A DNA stretch of 64,000 bases. Source: Falsiroseomonas frigidaquae (GTDB lineage: Bacteria; Pseudomonadota; Alphaproteobacteria; Acetobacterales; Acetobacteraceae). Of this stretch, positions 16,296 through 24,262 are shown one piece after another (position 1 is the first letter of the stretch; each line of letters opens with the position of its first letter). The notes under the pieces are model-generated. The model did not search any database. It had not been told where the DNA came from and worked only from the letters and a program-made list of their open reading frames with translations. The translations under genes were made by a program, and so were the position numbers. The stretch spans positions 62,001 to 126,000 of the forward strand of contig NZ_JAAVTX010000002.1 of the NCBI RefSeq assembly GCF_012163145.1, given 5' to 3'.

Positions 16296-17623
16296 TCAAC
16301 TCCTGTCTTGACACGCCAGCCATCCAGCCGGTCGCGCAGTTGATAGGCCGTGCCGACGATCGGCATGAACCAAGGGTTCCCCGTATAAAGCGGACGGGTT
16401 TCGAAGGGCAGCCGCGCGAAGGCGGAGACGCGGTTGGAGCCGCCGAGGATCTGCTGCGCCGCGACGCGGCCGAAATGCGTCATGCCGACCACGCCGCTGC
16501 CATTGCAGGCCAATGCATAATGCACGCCATCCTGGATGCCGACATGCGGCATCATGTCGAAGGCGAAGGCGACATTGCCCTTCCAGCCATGCGTGATGCG
16601 AACGCCCACCAGGTCCGGAATCAGGTCCACCAGGAAGCGGTGCAGTGTCGCCGCCGCGAGCTTCGGGTCGGTCTGCACGAAGCTGGCGCGGCCGCCGAAC
16701 AGGATGCGGCGATGATCCGGGGATGGTCGGAAGTAGTAGAGGATCTTCTTGGTGTCGCCATAGACGCGCAGCTTCGGCAGCGCGCGGCGCACACGTTCCT
16801 CGCCCAGCTCCTCCGTCGCGATCATGTAGCTCGCCACCGGGATCAGCCGGCGCTGGAACCAGGGCGTGGCGGCGCCGGTATAGCCGTTGGTCGCCAGCAT
16901 CAGGTGCTTCGCGTGCAGGCGGCCCTTGCTGGTCTCCAGAACGAAGCTGCCATCCGCCTGCCGCGCATAGCCTTGCAGCGCGACACCGGAGGCGAGCGTC
17001 GCGCCATGCCGCGCTGCGGCCTGGGCGAGCGACCGGACATATTTCGCCGGATGCAGCCCGCCGGCGCGCAGCATCACCAGCCCGCCATGATACTTCTCCG
17101 TCGCGATCTCCGCCGCCACGCCGTCGCGCGGCACGACGAAGGCTTCCTCCGCGCCCGCGGCCTCGTTCAGCAATTCGGCGCGGCGCTTCAGCCCCTCCAT
17201 CGCCTTCGCCGCATGGGCGCCGACGAAGCGGCCGCTGCGGGTGAAGTCGCAGTCGAGCGATTCACGCTCGATCAGCGCGGCGAAATCCTCGAAGGCCGCC
17301 TCGCCCTCCTCCGCCATCTCGGCGACGAAGCGGGCGCCGAAGGCCTCCTTCAGATCGGCCCGCACCTTGCCGAGGCTGCCCGCGCCGGACAGCGCGCCGC
17401 CATTGCGGGAGGATGCGCCCCAGCCGATCGTCTCGCGGTCCAGCACCAGCGCCTTCACGCCGTTGCGGCCGAGCTCCAGCGCGGTGGACAGGCCGGCGAT
17501 GCCGCCGCCTATGATGACGACCTCGGCCGTCTCCGGCAGCGCGGCCTGACTTTCGGCGGGCGGCGCCGCCTCCCACCAATAGGGGGTGTCCTGGAAACCC
17601 GGGGCGAAGATGGCATCACTCAT
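16292..17623 (-). CDS. FAD-dependent amine oxidoreductase (DAO fold, PuuB-like)
   Basis: 443 residues. The dinucleotide-binding motif VVIIGGGIAGLSTALEL (GG at residues 39-41) is preceded by about 35 residues with PYWWEAAPP, as in gamma-glutamylputrescine oxidases and related DAO-fold enzymes. GWGASSRNGGALSG contacts the FAD and SNGYTGAAT-like and HGWKGNVAF segments follow. The enzyme would oxidise a secondary or primary amine, giving an aldehyde and hydrogen peroxide or reduced carrier. Start ATG 17623 is chosen by homology to the DAO N terminus; the Shine-Dalgarno is poor. Gene order LysR - oxidase - peptide receptor - GGT hints at a gamma-glutamylated polyamine or amino acid route. Confidence 0.85.
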   Translation of the reverse strand: MSDAIFAPGFQDTPYWWEAAPPAESQAALPETAEVVIIGGGIAGLSTALELGRNGVKALVLDRETIGWGASSRNGGALSGAGSLGKVRADLKEAFGARFVAEMAEEGEAAFEDFAALIERESLDCDFTRSGRFVGAHAAKAMEGLKRRAELLNEAAGAEEAFVVPRDGVAAEIATEKYHGGLVMLRAGGLHPAKYVRSLAQAAARHGATLASGVALQGYARQADGSFVLETSKGRLHAKHLMLATNGYTGAATPWFQRRLIPVASYMIATEELGEERVRRALPKLRVYGDTKKILYYFRPSPDHRRILFGGRASFVQTDPKLAAATLHRFLVDLIPDLVGVRITHGWKGNVAFAFDMMPHVGIQDGVHYALACNGSGVVGMTHFGRVAAQQILGGSNRVSAFARLPFETRPLYTGNPWFMPIVGTAYQLRDRLDGWRVKTGVE

Positions 17624-17670
17624 CCGGCGGAGGCTCGCATGAAGCGTGCCCCGCGGCCCATATGAATCGG

Positions 17671-18597
17671 TTATGCGGTATGCGCGGCGACCCGGTCGCG
17701 CACCGCGCGCGCCGCCTCCCGGATACATTGCGCCAGCGTGGCGCGGCCGAAATTGTCGCGCACTGCCTCCGGCCAGATCAAGCGATAGTCGAAGGTCACC
17801 GCCGGCTCGAAGGGCCGCAGCACGATGCCCCGGCCGAGGAAGGTGGCGACGGCGAAGGCATCGGCAAGGGTGATGCCGGTGCCGGCGGCGGCCAGCGCGA
17901 CGGCGCCGGTCGCCATGCGGCATTCCACAGCCTCCCGCACCCTGGCGCCGCTGCTGCGCAAGGCGTCCTCCACCAGCCCCTGCCGCCCCTCCTCCCGCGA
18001 CAGGGCGATGAAGGCCTCGCCATCCAGATCGGTCGCTCGCACCACGGCGCGGCGCGCCAGGCGGTGGCCCTTCGGCAGCACGCAGAAGGCGCGGCTGCGC
18101 ATCAGCAGGGAGGAGCGCACGCCCGGAATGCTTGGCGCGGCGATGGTCACGCCGAGATCGGCCTGGCGGGAGGCGACCAGCCCCAGCACGCCGCCCGCCG
18201 TGCGGGAATGGATGGACAGCGTCTCCGCCCGCCCGCCCGCGCGCCAGGCGGCGACAGCTTCCGGCAGCACGGAGAGGGTGATGGTCGGCAGCGCCGCGAT
18301 CACCACGCGGCGCGGCGCGCCGGCCCGCAGGCGCTCGGCCAGCGCGCCGAGCTCCTCGACGCCGGTGAAGATGCGCTCGGTTTCCTCATGCAGCGCCTGC
18401 GCCGCCGGGGTCGGCACCAGGCGGCCGCGCACACGCTCGAACAGTGGAAAGCCGGCGATGGTCTCGGTCTGCGCCAGAAGCCGGCTGATGGCGGGCTGGG
18501 AGACGCCGAGCAGCGCGCCCGCGCCGGTGACGGTGCCGCTGCGCATGATGGCGCGGAATGCCTCGAGATGCCGGAATTCGAGGGCGATGCGGGCCAT
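17671..18597 (-). CDS. LysR-family transcriptional regulator
   Basis: 308 residues from ATG 18597, which has GGAGG ten bases upstream; a TTG at 18606 in the same frame is too close to that GGAGG. The N-terminal winged helix-turn-helix reads RHLEAFRAIMRSGTVTGAGALLGVSQPAISRLL in outline (about residues 8-40), followed by the co-inducer domain. It is the first gene of a minus-strand run with the flavoprotein 47 bases downstream, and it diverges from the amidohydrolase/ThDP pair at 18689, so it could control either side. No convincing T-N11-A dyad was found in the 91-base gap. Confidence 0.92.
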   Translation of the reverse strand: MARIALEFRHLEAFRAIMRSGTVTGAGALLGVSQPAISRLLAQTETIAGFPLFERVRGRLVPTPAAQALHEETERIFTGVEELGALAERLRAGAPRRVVIAALPTITLSVLPEAVAAWRAGGRAETLSIHSRTAGGVLGLVASRQADLGVTIAAPSIPGVRSSLLMRSRAFCVLPKGHRLARRAVVRATDLDGEAFIALSREEGRQGLVEDALRSSGARVREAVECRMATGAVALAAAGTGITLADAFAVATFLGRGIVLRPFEPAVTFDYRLIWPEAVRDNFGRATLAQCIREAARAVRDRVAAHTA

Positions 18598-18688
18598 GGC
18601 CGCCAAGCCTCCGCGCTGGGGTGCGAACCGTCAAGGCTCGACAGGCGCAAGCACCCGCTTTACCCCTGGCCGGGAGGAGACATGCAAG

Positions 18689-19732
18689 ATGGCGCAAGAG
18701 GCAGGGCCGAAGAGCCCGCACGTGCCCGTTCGCGAAGCCTGGCTGGCGCAGCACCGGGAGCCGATCCTGGAGCCGTCGCTGCCGGTGATCGACCCGCACC
18801 ACCATCTGTGGGACGACCACCGCGGGCGCTACCTGGCGGAGGAGCTGTCCGCCGATGTCGGCGCCGGCCACAATATCCTGGCCACCGTCTTCATCGAATG
18901 CCGCGCCATGTGGCGCCAGACGGGGCCGGAGGCGCTGCGCCCGGTCGGCGAGACGGAATTCGTTGCCGATATCGCCGCGCGCCACCAGGGCCCCACCCGG
19001 CTTGCCGCCGGCATCGTCGCTCATGCCGAGCTGCGGCTGGGCGATGCGGTGGCGGAGGTGCTGGAAGCCCATGCGGCGGCGGCCGGCGGAAGGCTGCGCG
19101 GCATCCGCCACATCTCGGCGCATGACGCCGATCCGGCGGTGCAGAGCACCTCCGTCCCGCCCCCCGCCGGGCTGCTGGGCGATGCGGCCTTCCGACGCGG
19201 CTTCGCGCAGCTCGCGCGGCACGGGCTGAGCTTCGATGCCTGGCTGTACCACACGCAGCTGCACGAATTGCTCGACCTGGCGCGTGCCTTCCCCGAGACC
19301 ACCATCGTGCTGGACCATGTCGGCGGCCCGATCGGCGTCGCCCGCTATGCGACGATGCGGGCGGAGGTCGCGGCCCATTGGCGCGCCGGCATCACGGCGC
19401 TGGCGGCCTGCCCGAATGTGGTGGTGAAGCTCGGCGGGCTGGGCATGCGGGTGGGCGGCTTCAACCTGCATGAACCGGCGCTACCGCCAACTTCCGAACA
19501 GCTCGCTTCGCTGTTCCGGCCCTGGATCGAGCCCTGCATCCAGGCCTTCGGCCCGGCGCGCTGCATGTTCGAGAGCAATTTCCCGGTGGACAAGGGCTGC
19601 TGCGACTACGCCGTGCTGTGGAACGCCTTCAAGCGCATGAGCACCGGCTTCAACCCGGCGGAACGCGCCGCGCTCTTCGCCGGCACGGCGGCCCGCATCT
19701 ACCGGCTGAACATGGAGGAGACACCGCGATGA
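18689..19732 (+). CDS. TIM-barrel amidohydrolase (amidohydrolase_2 / lactonase type)
   Basis: 347 residues. The N-terminal metal motif is VIDPHHHLWDD (about residues 31-41), typical of the PF04909-like group that includes 2-pyrone-4,6-dicarboxylate lactonase and L-fucono- or rhamnonolactonases. TTIVLDHVGGP and MFESNFPVDK supply the later barrel strands with the conserved His and acidic residue. It likely hydrolyses a lactone or decarboxylates an aromatic-type acid in the cytoplasm. ATG 18689 has GGAGGAG nine bases upstream; another ATG at 18682 is out of frame. It overlaps the ThDP enzyme gene by four bases, so both act in one pathway. Confidence 0.85.
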   Translation: MAQEAGPKSPHVPVREAWLAQHREPILEPSLPVIDPHHHLWDDHRGRYLAEELSADVGAGHNILATVFIECRAMWRQTGPEALRPVGETEFVADIAARHQGPTRLAAGIVAHAELRLGDAVAEVLEAHAAAAGGRLRGIRHISAHDADPAVQSTSVPPPAGLLGDAAFRRGFAQLARHGLSFDAWLYHTQLHELLDLARAFPETTIVLDHVGGPIGVARYATMRAEVAAHWRAGITALAACPNVVVKLGGLGMRVGGFNLHEPALPPTSEQLASLFRPWIEPCIQAFGPARCMFESNFPVDKGCCDYAVLWNAFKRMSTGFNPAERAALFAGTAARIYRLNMEETPR

Positions 19733-21384
19733 ATGGCGCCGAATGGCTGGCCCGCAGCCTCAAGGCCTCCGGCCAGACGCATTTCTTCTTCGTCGATGCG
19801 GTGCTGCGCCGCACGCTGCTGGAGATGGAGCGCGTTGGCGTGCAGCCGGTGCTGGCGCATACGGAAAAGGCCGCCGCCTATATGGCCGATGCCTATGGCC
19901 GCATCTCCGGCCGGCCCGGCGTGGTGGCGGCGCAATCGGTGGGGGCGGCAAACCTGGCGGCCGGGCTGCAGGATGCCTGGCTGGGCCGCAGCCCGGTGCT
20001 GGCGCTGACCGGGCACAAGCCGCTCGATCACCAGCATCGCAACGCCTATCAGGAAGTGCCGCATGCGCCGCTGTTTGCGCCCGTCACGCGGCATGCGGCG
20101 CAGGTGGATGAGGCGGCCGACCTGCCACGGCAATTCCGCCAGGCCTGGGCCGCTGCCACCAGCGCGCCACCCCGCCCCGTGCATCTGGACCTGAAGGGGC
20201 TGATGGGAGAGTTCGTCGAGGTCAGTGAGACCACGGCCGAGCCCGCGGCGCTGGATGCGTGGACGGCACCGCGCCACCGCCCGGTGGCGGATGCCACTGA
20301 CCTGCGCGCCGCCGCCGCCGCGTTGCGCGCCACCGCCCGCATCGCCATCGTGGCCGGGGACGGCGCGGCCCTGTCCGGCTGCGGGGCGGAGCTGCTTGCC
20401 CTGGCACGGCTGCTGCGGGCGCCCGTCGCCACCTCGCTCGGTGCGCGCGGGCTGATCGACACGCGGGACCCGCATGCCATCGGCGTTGTCGGCAGCTATT
20501 CGGCGCCGCCCGCCAACCGCATCATCCATGCGGCGGAGCTGGTGCTGTTCATCGGCTGCGATACCGGGGACCAGCTTACCCATGCCTGGCGCATCCCGGC
20601 CCCTGGCACGCGCATCGTCCAGATCGACGCCGACCCGCTGGAATTCGAACGCAGCTACGCGACGGAGGTCGCCCTGCTCGGCGACCCGCGCGCCACGCTG
20701 GCGGCGCTGCTGACCGAACTCGGCGAACCGCTGCGGGACGGCACCCTGCTGGCGGAGGCGCAGGCGGCGATGGCGGAATGGCGTGCCGCCATGGCGCCGC
20801 GCCTGGCCAGCGAGGCCACGGCGATCGACCCGGCGCGGCTGGCGGCCGAGATCACCCGCGCACTGCCGGCGGATGGCATCCTGGTGGCCGATACCGGCTA
20901 TTCCGGCATCTGGACCGGCACGCTGATCGACCTGGCGCCGGGCCAGACCTACCTCCGCGCCGCGGGCTCGCTCGGCTGGGCCTTCCCGGCCGCGCTGGGG
21001 GCCAAATGCGCGGCGCCGGGGCGCAAGGTGGTGTGCTGGTCCGGCGACGGCGCGCTGTACTACCACCTGACGGAGCTGGAGACGGCGAAGCGGCGCGGCA
21101 TCGCGGTGGTGCTGGTGGTGAACAACAATTCGGGCTTCGGCCAGGGCTGGCCGAACTACCTGAAGCAGGCCGGCAACCGCCCGGTGGCGGCGGAACAGGT
21201 GCTGCGCTTCGGGCCGACGGATTTCGCGGCCCTCGCCGGCCAGTTCGGCCTGTGCGGCATCCGCGTGGAACGCCCGGGCGACATTGCCGCAGCTCTGGCC
21301 GAGGCGCTGGCGGCGGAGGAGACGGTGGTGGTGGATGTGGCGACCGACATCGACTGCCGCGCACCGGAGCCCTGGGCTCCATAG
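19729..21384 (+). CDS. Thiamine diphosphate enzyme, acetolactate-synthase-like
   Basis: 551 residues with the three-domain layout of the ALS/benzoylformate decarboxylase group. The N-terminal Pyr domain has the catalytic Glu in AHTEKAAAYMADAYGR (about residue 48), the middle domain has a Rossmann-like ARIAIVAGDGAALSG, and the C-terminal PP domain carries the ThDP motif from GDGALYYHLTELE to VVNNNSGFG. It would decarboxylate or condense a 2-keto acid. Coupled by ATGA to the amidohydrolase upstream, which may supply the keto acid by ring opening. The TAG stop lies inside the first unit of a 15-bp tandem repeat. Confidence 0.87.
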   Translation: MNGAEWLARSLKASGQTHFFFVDAVLRRTLLEMERVGVQPVLAHTEKAAAYMADAYGRISGRPGVVAAQSVGAANLAAGLQDAWLGRSPVLALTGHKPLDHQHRNAYQEVPHAPLFAPVTRHAAQVDEAADLPRQFRQAWAAATSAPPRPVHLDLKGLMGEFVEVSETTAEPAALDAWTAPRHRPVADATDLRAAAAALRATARIAIVAGDGAALSGCGAELLALARLLRAPVATSLGARGLIDTRDPHAIGVVGSYSAPPANRIIHAAELVLFIGCDTGDQLTHAWRIPAPGTRIVQIDADPLEFERSYATEVALLGDPRATLAALLTELGEPLRDGTLLAEAQAAMAEWRAAMAPRLASEATAIDPARLAAEITRALPADGILVADTGYSGIWTGTLIDLAPGQTYLRAAGSLGWAFPAALGAKCAAPGRKVVCWSGDGALYYHLTELETAKRRGIAVVLVVNNNSGFGQGWPNYLKQAGNRPVAAEQVLRFGPTDFAALAGQFGLCGIRVERPGDIAAALAEALAAEETVVVDVATDIDCRAPEPWAP

Positions 21385-21438
21385 ACCGGGGCGCCATAGA
21401 CCGGGGCGCCATAGACCGGGGCGCTATAAACGGGGGGG
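21379..21438. repeat. 15-bp tandem repeat, three exact copies and one decayed copy
   Basis: The unit CCATAGACCGGGGCG is repeated exactly at 21379-21393, 21394-21408 and 21409-21423, then in decayed form at 21424-21438. The first unit contains the TAG stop of the ThDP enzyme. Because 15 is a multiple of three, each further exact copy puts another TAG in the same frame, so copy-number change would not alter the protein. The array fills most of the 82-base gap to the stop of the convergent histidine kinase. Confidence 0.9.
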
Positions 21439-21466
21439 CCGCCGTCGCCTGGGAAGCCCGGAAAGG

Positions 21467-24154
21467 TCAGTCGCCGCGCCGGGCCAGCGGCACGGCGATC
21501 CGGCAGACCAGCCCCTCGGCCCGCCAGTCCAGCGACACCTGGCCGCCGAGTTGCCCGCACAGCGTCGCCTCCAGCACGCGGGACCCGAAGCCGCGCCGCG
21601 CCGGCGCGCCATCCAGCGTCGGACCACCTGTCTCGGACCATTCGAGGTGCAGCCGGCCGGGCGCGTCGCCGGTAACGTGCCAGGCCACCCGAACCCGCCC
21701 CGACAGGGTGGAGAGCGCGCCATGCTTCACGGCATTGGTGGCCAGTTCATGGATCGCCATGGCCAGCGCCTGCGCCAGCGCCGGCGTCAACGCCACGGCC
21801 GGGCCTTCCAGCGTCGCGCGCTGGTCGCCGGCGAAGGGGGCGATCTCGCCCTGCAGTAGCAGGCCCAGCATGGCGCCGTTCCACTGGTTTTCCGCCAGCA
21901 GCGTCTGCGTGCGGGCCAGCGCCGCGACCCGCCCCTCGATGGCGCGGATATAGGAGGGCAGGTCCGCCGCCTTGGTCAGGCGCAGGGCCGCCTGCACCAC
22001 CGCCAGCACGTTCTTCGCGCGGTGGTCCACTTCGCGCGCCAGCAGCGCCTGGCGTTCCGCCACCTGGCGGCTCTCAGTGATGTCGCGCGCAATGCCGGCC
22101 AGGGTCAGCGGCTCCCCGTGCGGGTCGGTCTCCACCACCGCCCCTCGGGACGCCATCCAGCGCCACCCGCCTTCCGGCCGCGGCACGCGGAATTCGGCCT
22201 CGTAGCCGGCGCTGCGGCGTTCAAGAACGGCGCGCAGCCGGGCCTCGACCATCGGGCGGTCATCCGGATGAACCGGCGACAGCCAGGTGGCCAGGGTGAA
22301 ATCCTTTGCCGGGACGCCGGGAAAATCGTTGGCGAACAGGCCTTTGCGCGCCCCCCGGTCGCGGCGGATGTCGTATTCCCAGGTGCCGAAGCCAGCCGCC
22401 TCCAGCGCCAGTCGCAGCCGCGCCTCGCTGGCCCGCAACGCCGTCGTGACCCTCTTGCGATCGGTGATGTCGATATGCGCGCCATAGGTCATGTTGCGCC
22501 CGCCGACCTCCACGCCCACCACGCGTACCAGCACATCCCGGATGGCGCCGTTGCGGAGCCGGTGCTCCGCCTCGAATTCCTGCGCGCCGTTGCTCAGGCG
22601 GCCCTGCCGGCCACGGGCGCGCATCGCCTCGGGATCGACCATCGTGTCGATGTCGCCGATTGCGAGGCGCAGGAACTCGGCACGGCTGTAGCCGTAGTCG
22701 TCGCAGGCACGCTGGTTGACGTCCAGGATGTCATGCGTCGCCGGATCGATGACGATGATCGCGAAGGGCGCGGCATCGAACAGGGCGCGATGCTGCGCCT
22801 CGCTCTCGCGGGCCTTCGCCTCGGCGTGGCGCAGGTCGGAGATGTCCATGTTGACGCCGTGGACGCGAAGCGGCTGCCCCACCTCATCCCGCACCATGAC
22901 GCCGCGCGCCAGGATCCAGCGCGTCCCGGCATCCGGCAGCGTGATGCGGAACTCGACCTGCATCGGGCCAGTCTCCGCCATCAGGCCGGCGAGCTGCGCC
23001 TCGACCAGGCCGCGATCCTCCGGATGGACGCGCTCCAGCCAGGCGGCGAAAAGGCTTTCGGGCGGCGTGGCCGGGTCAAGGTCATGCAGGCGGAACATCT
23101 CGGGCGACCAGTCGACGCGGCCGCTCGCCAGGTCCAATTCGAAGATGCCGATGCCCCCCGCCTCCTGCGCGAGGCGGAGGCGCTCCTCGCTCACCCGCAG
23201 GTCGGTCGCGGTCTGCCGCAGCGTCGTGACATCCGTCACGCTCTCCGCCACCGCCACCGGGCGGCCCGCCGCATTCCGCCGCAGCGACTTCTGCACAGCG
23301 ACGATGCAGGGCGTGCCGTCCCGCCGCAGCTGGCGCAGGTCGCCCTGCCACTGCCCCTCCTCCAGCAGCGCCGCCTCCACCGCGGCCTGGGGCACGGGGA
23401 AGCGTGAGGCCAGCAGCGTGTGGACAAGGCGGCCCTCCGCCTCCGCCGCTGTCCAGCCATAGAGACGCTCACAGCCGGCGGACCAGAAGCGGATCGTGCC
23501 GTCGAGGTCACGCACCAGCACCGCGGCGAGGTCCAGCGTCGCCACCAGGTCGCGCAGCCGGTCCTCGCCTTCGCGCCGTGCCGCCTCGGCATGGCGGATG
23601 TCGGTCACGTCGATATTGATGCCGACCATGCCGAGGAAGCGGCCATCGGTGCCGAAGCGCGGCTTCGCCTCGGTCCGCAGCAGGCGATAGCCACCGGCGG
23701 CGTGGCGGTAGCGCCCCTCCGCGACGAAGGGCGCCTGATCGCGCATGCCGGCGGCGAAGGGCCCACCCACGGCCGCCACATCCTCCGGGTGCAGGATCTG
23801 GCTCCATGCGAAGGTGGCAAGGCCATCGGCGGCTACGCCCCAGAAGTCGCGCAGCGCGCGGTTGAGGAAGACGCAGCTTCCCTGGTCGTCGCCGATCCAC
23901 AGCATCGCCGGGGCGTCCTCCGCCACCTCGAGGAACAATGCGTCCTCATGCGGCCGGGCGAAGCGGGGAGCCGGGAGGGGCGGCGCCGAATTCGGGGGAG
24001 GCCCGGACCGGCCGTCCTCGGCCTCCGCCAGCAGGCGCAACGCGGCGCGTACGACCTCGCTGGAACTACGAAACCGGCCGGAGGCAACGCGGGCATCGAT
24101 GAAGGCATCGAGCTGTGTCGTCAGGGAAACGTTTCTGGTCCGGCGGGTTACCAT
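21467..24154 (-). CDS. Orphan sensor histidine kinase: ParD-like RHH domain, five PAS domains, HWE kinase core
   Basis: 895 residues from ATG 24154. Residues 1-48 match ParD-type antitoxins: TRNVSLTTQLDAFID is the DNA-contacting strand and first helix, then VASGRFRSSSEVVRAALRLL gives the turn and second helix. A proline-rich linker (PPPNSAPPLPAP) leads to five PAS domains, about residues 70-190, 200-315, 320-445, 455-575 and 585-705, each ending in a D-[IV]-[TS]-[DE]-like connector. The kinase core has the HWE phosphoacceptor region EVDHRAKNVLAVVQAAL, the N box HELATNAVKHG, LHLEWSETGGP (the W-x-E of the HWE class) and a GFGSRVLE glycine box. No membrane segment, so a cytoplasmic sensor. No response regulator or ParE toxin is adjacent. 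An upstream in-frame GTG (24199) would add 15 residues but would leave only 63 bases for two divergent promoters. Confidence 0.88.
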   Translation of the reverse strand: MVTRRTRNVSLTTQLDAFIDARVASGRFRSSSEVVRAALRLLAEAEDGRSGPPPNSAPPLPAPRFARPHEDALFLEVAEDAPAMLWIGDDQGSCVFLNRALRDFWGVAADGLATFAWSQILHPEDVAAVGGPFAAGMRDQAPFVAEGRYRHAAGGYRLLRTEAKPRFGTDGRFLGMVGINIDVTDIRHAEAARREGEDRLRDLVATLDLAAVLVRDLDGTIRFWSAGCERLYGWTAAEAEGRLVHTLLASRFPVPQAAVEAALLEEGQWQGDLRQLRRDGTPCIVAVQKSLRRNAAGRPVAVAESVTDVTTLRQTATDLRVSEERLRLAQEAGGIGIFELDLASGRVDWSPEMFRLHDLDPATPPESLFAAWLERVHPEDRGLVEAQLAGLMAETGPMQVEFRITLPDAGTRWILARGVMVRDEVGQPLRVHGVNMDISDLRHAEAKARESEAQHRALFDAAPFAIIVIDPATHDILDVNQRACDDYGYSRAEFLRLAIGDIDTMVDPEAMRARGRQGRLSNGAQEFEAEHRLRNGAIRDVLVRVVGVEVGGRNMTYGAHIDITDRKRVTTALRASEARLRLALEAAGFGTWEYDIRRDRGARKGLFANDFPGVPAKDFTLATWLSPVHPDDRPMVEARLRAVLERRSAGYEAEFRVPRPEGGWRWMASRGAVVETDPHGEPLTLAGIARDITESRQVAERQALLAREVDHRAKNVLAVVQAALRLTKAADLPSYIRAIEGRVAALARTQTLLAENQWNGAMLGLLLQGEIAPFAGDQRATLEGPAVALTPALAQALAMAIHELATNAVKHGALSTLSGRVRVAWHVTGDAPGRLHLEWSETGGPTLDGAPARRGFGSRVLEATLCGQLGGQVSLDWRAEGLVCRIAVPLARRGD

Positions 24155-24161
24155 TGGCGTT

Positions 24162-24201
24162 ATTTCACGCTGCTCAACCTCTGTGTCAATCTTTGTCACA
24201 G
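24162..24201 (-). promoter_or_regulatory. Promoter of the kinase gene with overlapping inverted repeat; apparent leaderless start
   Basis: Read on the minus strand: -35 TTGACA (24189-24184), 16-base spacer, -10 TGAAAT (24167-24162). The expected transcript start coincides with the ATG at 24154, and no Shine-Dalgarno precedes that ATG, so the mRNA would be leaderless. The dyad CTGTG-N11-CACAG (24181-24185 and 24197-24201) overlaps the -35 box, and TGTCA is repeated at 24184 and 24195, one helical turn apart. This is a candidate operator, possibly for the kinase's own ribbon-helix-helix domain. Confidence 0.5.
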
Positions 24202-24262
24202 TCGAGCCCGCCTCGGTTACAGTGCGGCGCCCCTGTCCACATCAGCCTGAAGGGTTCGTGAC

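Noticed and set aside
21379-21438. Possible CRISPR-like repeat array
   Set aside because: The units are directly adjacent with no spacers and only 15 bp long, so it is a simple tandem repeat.
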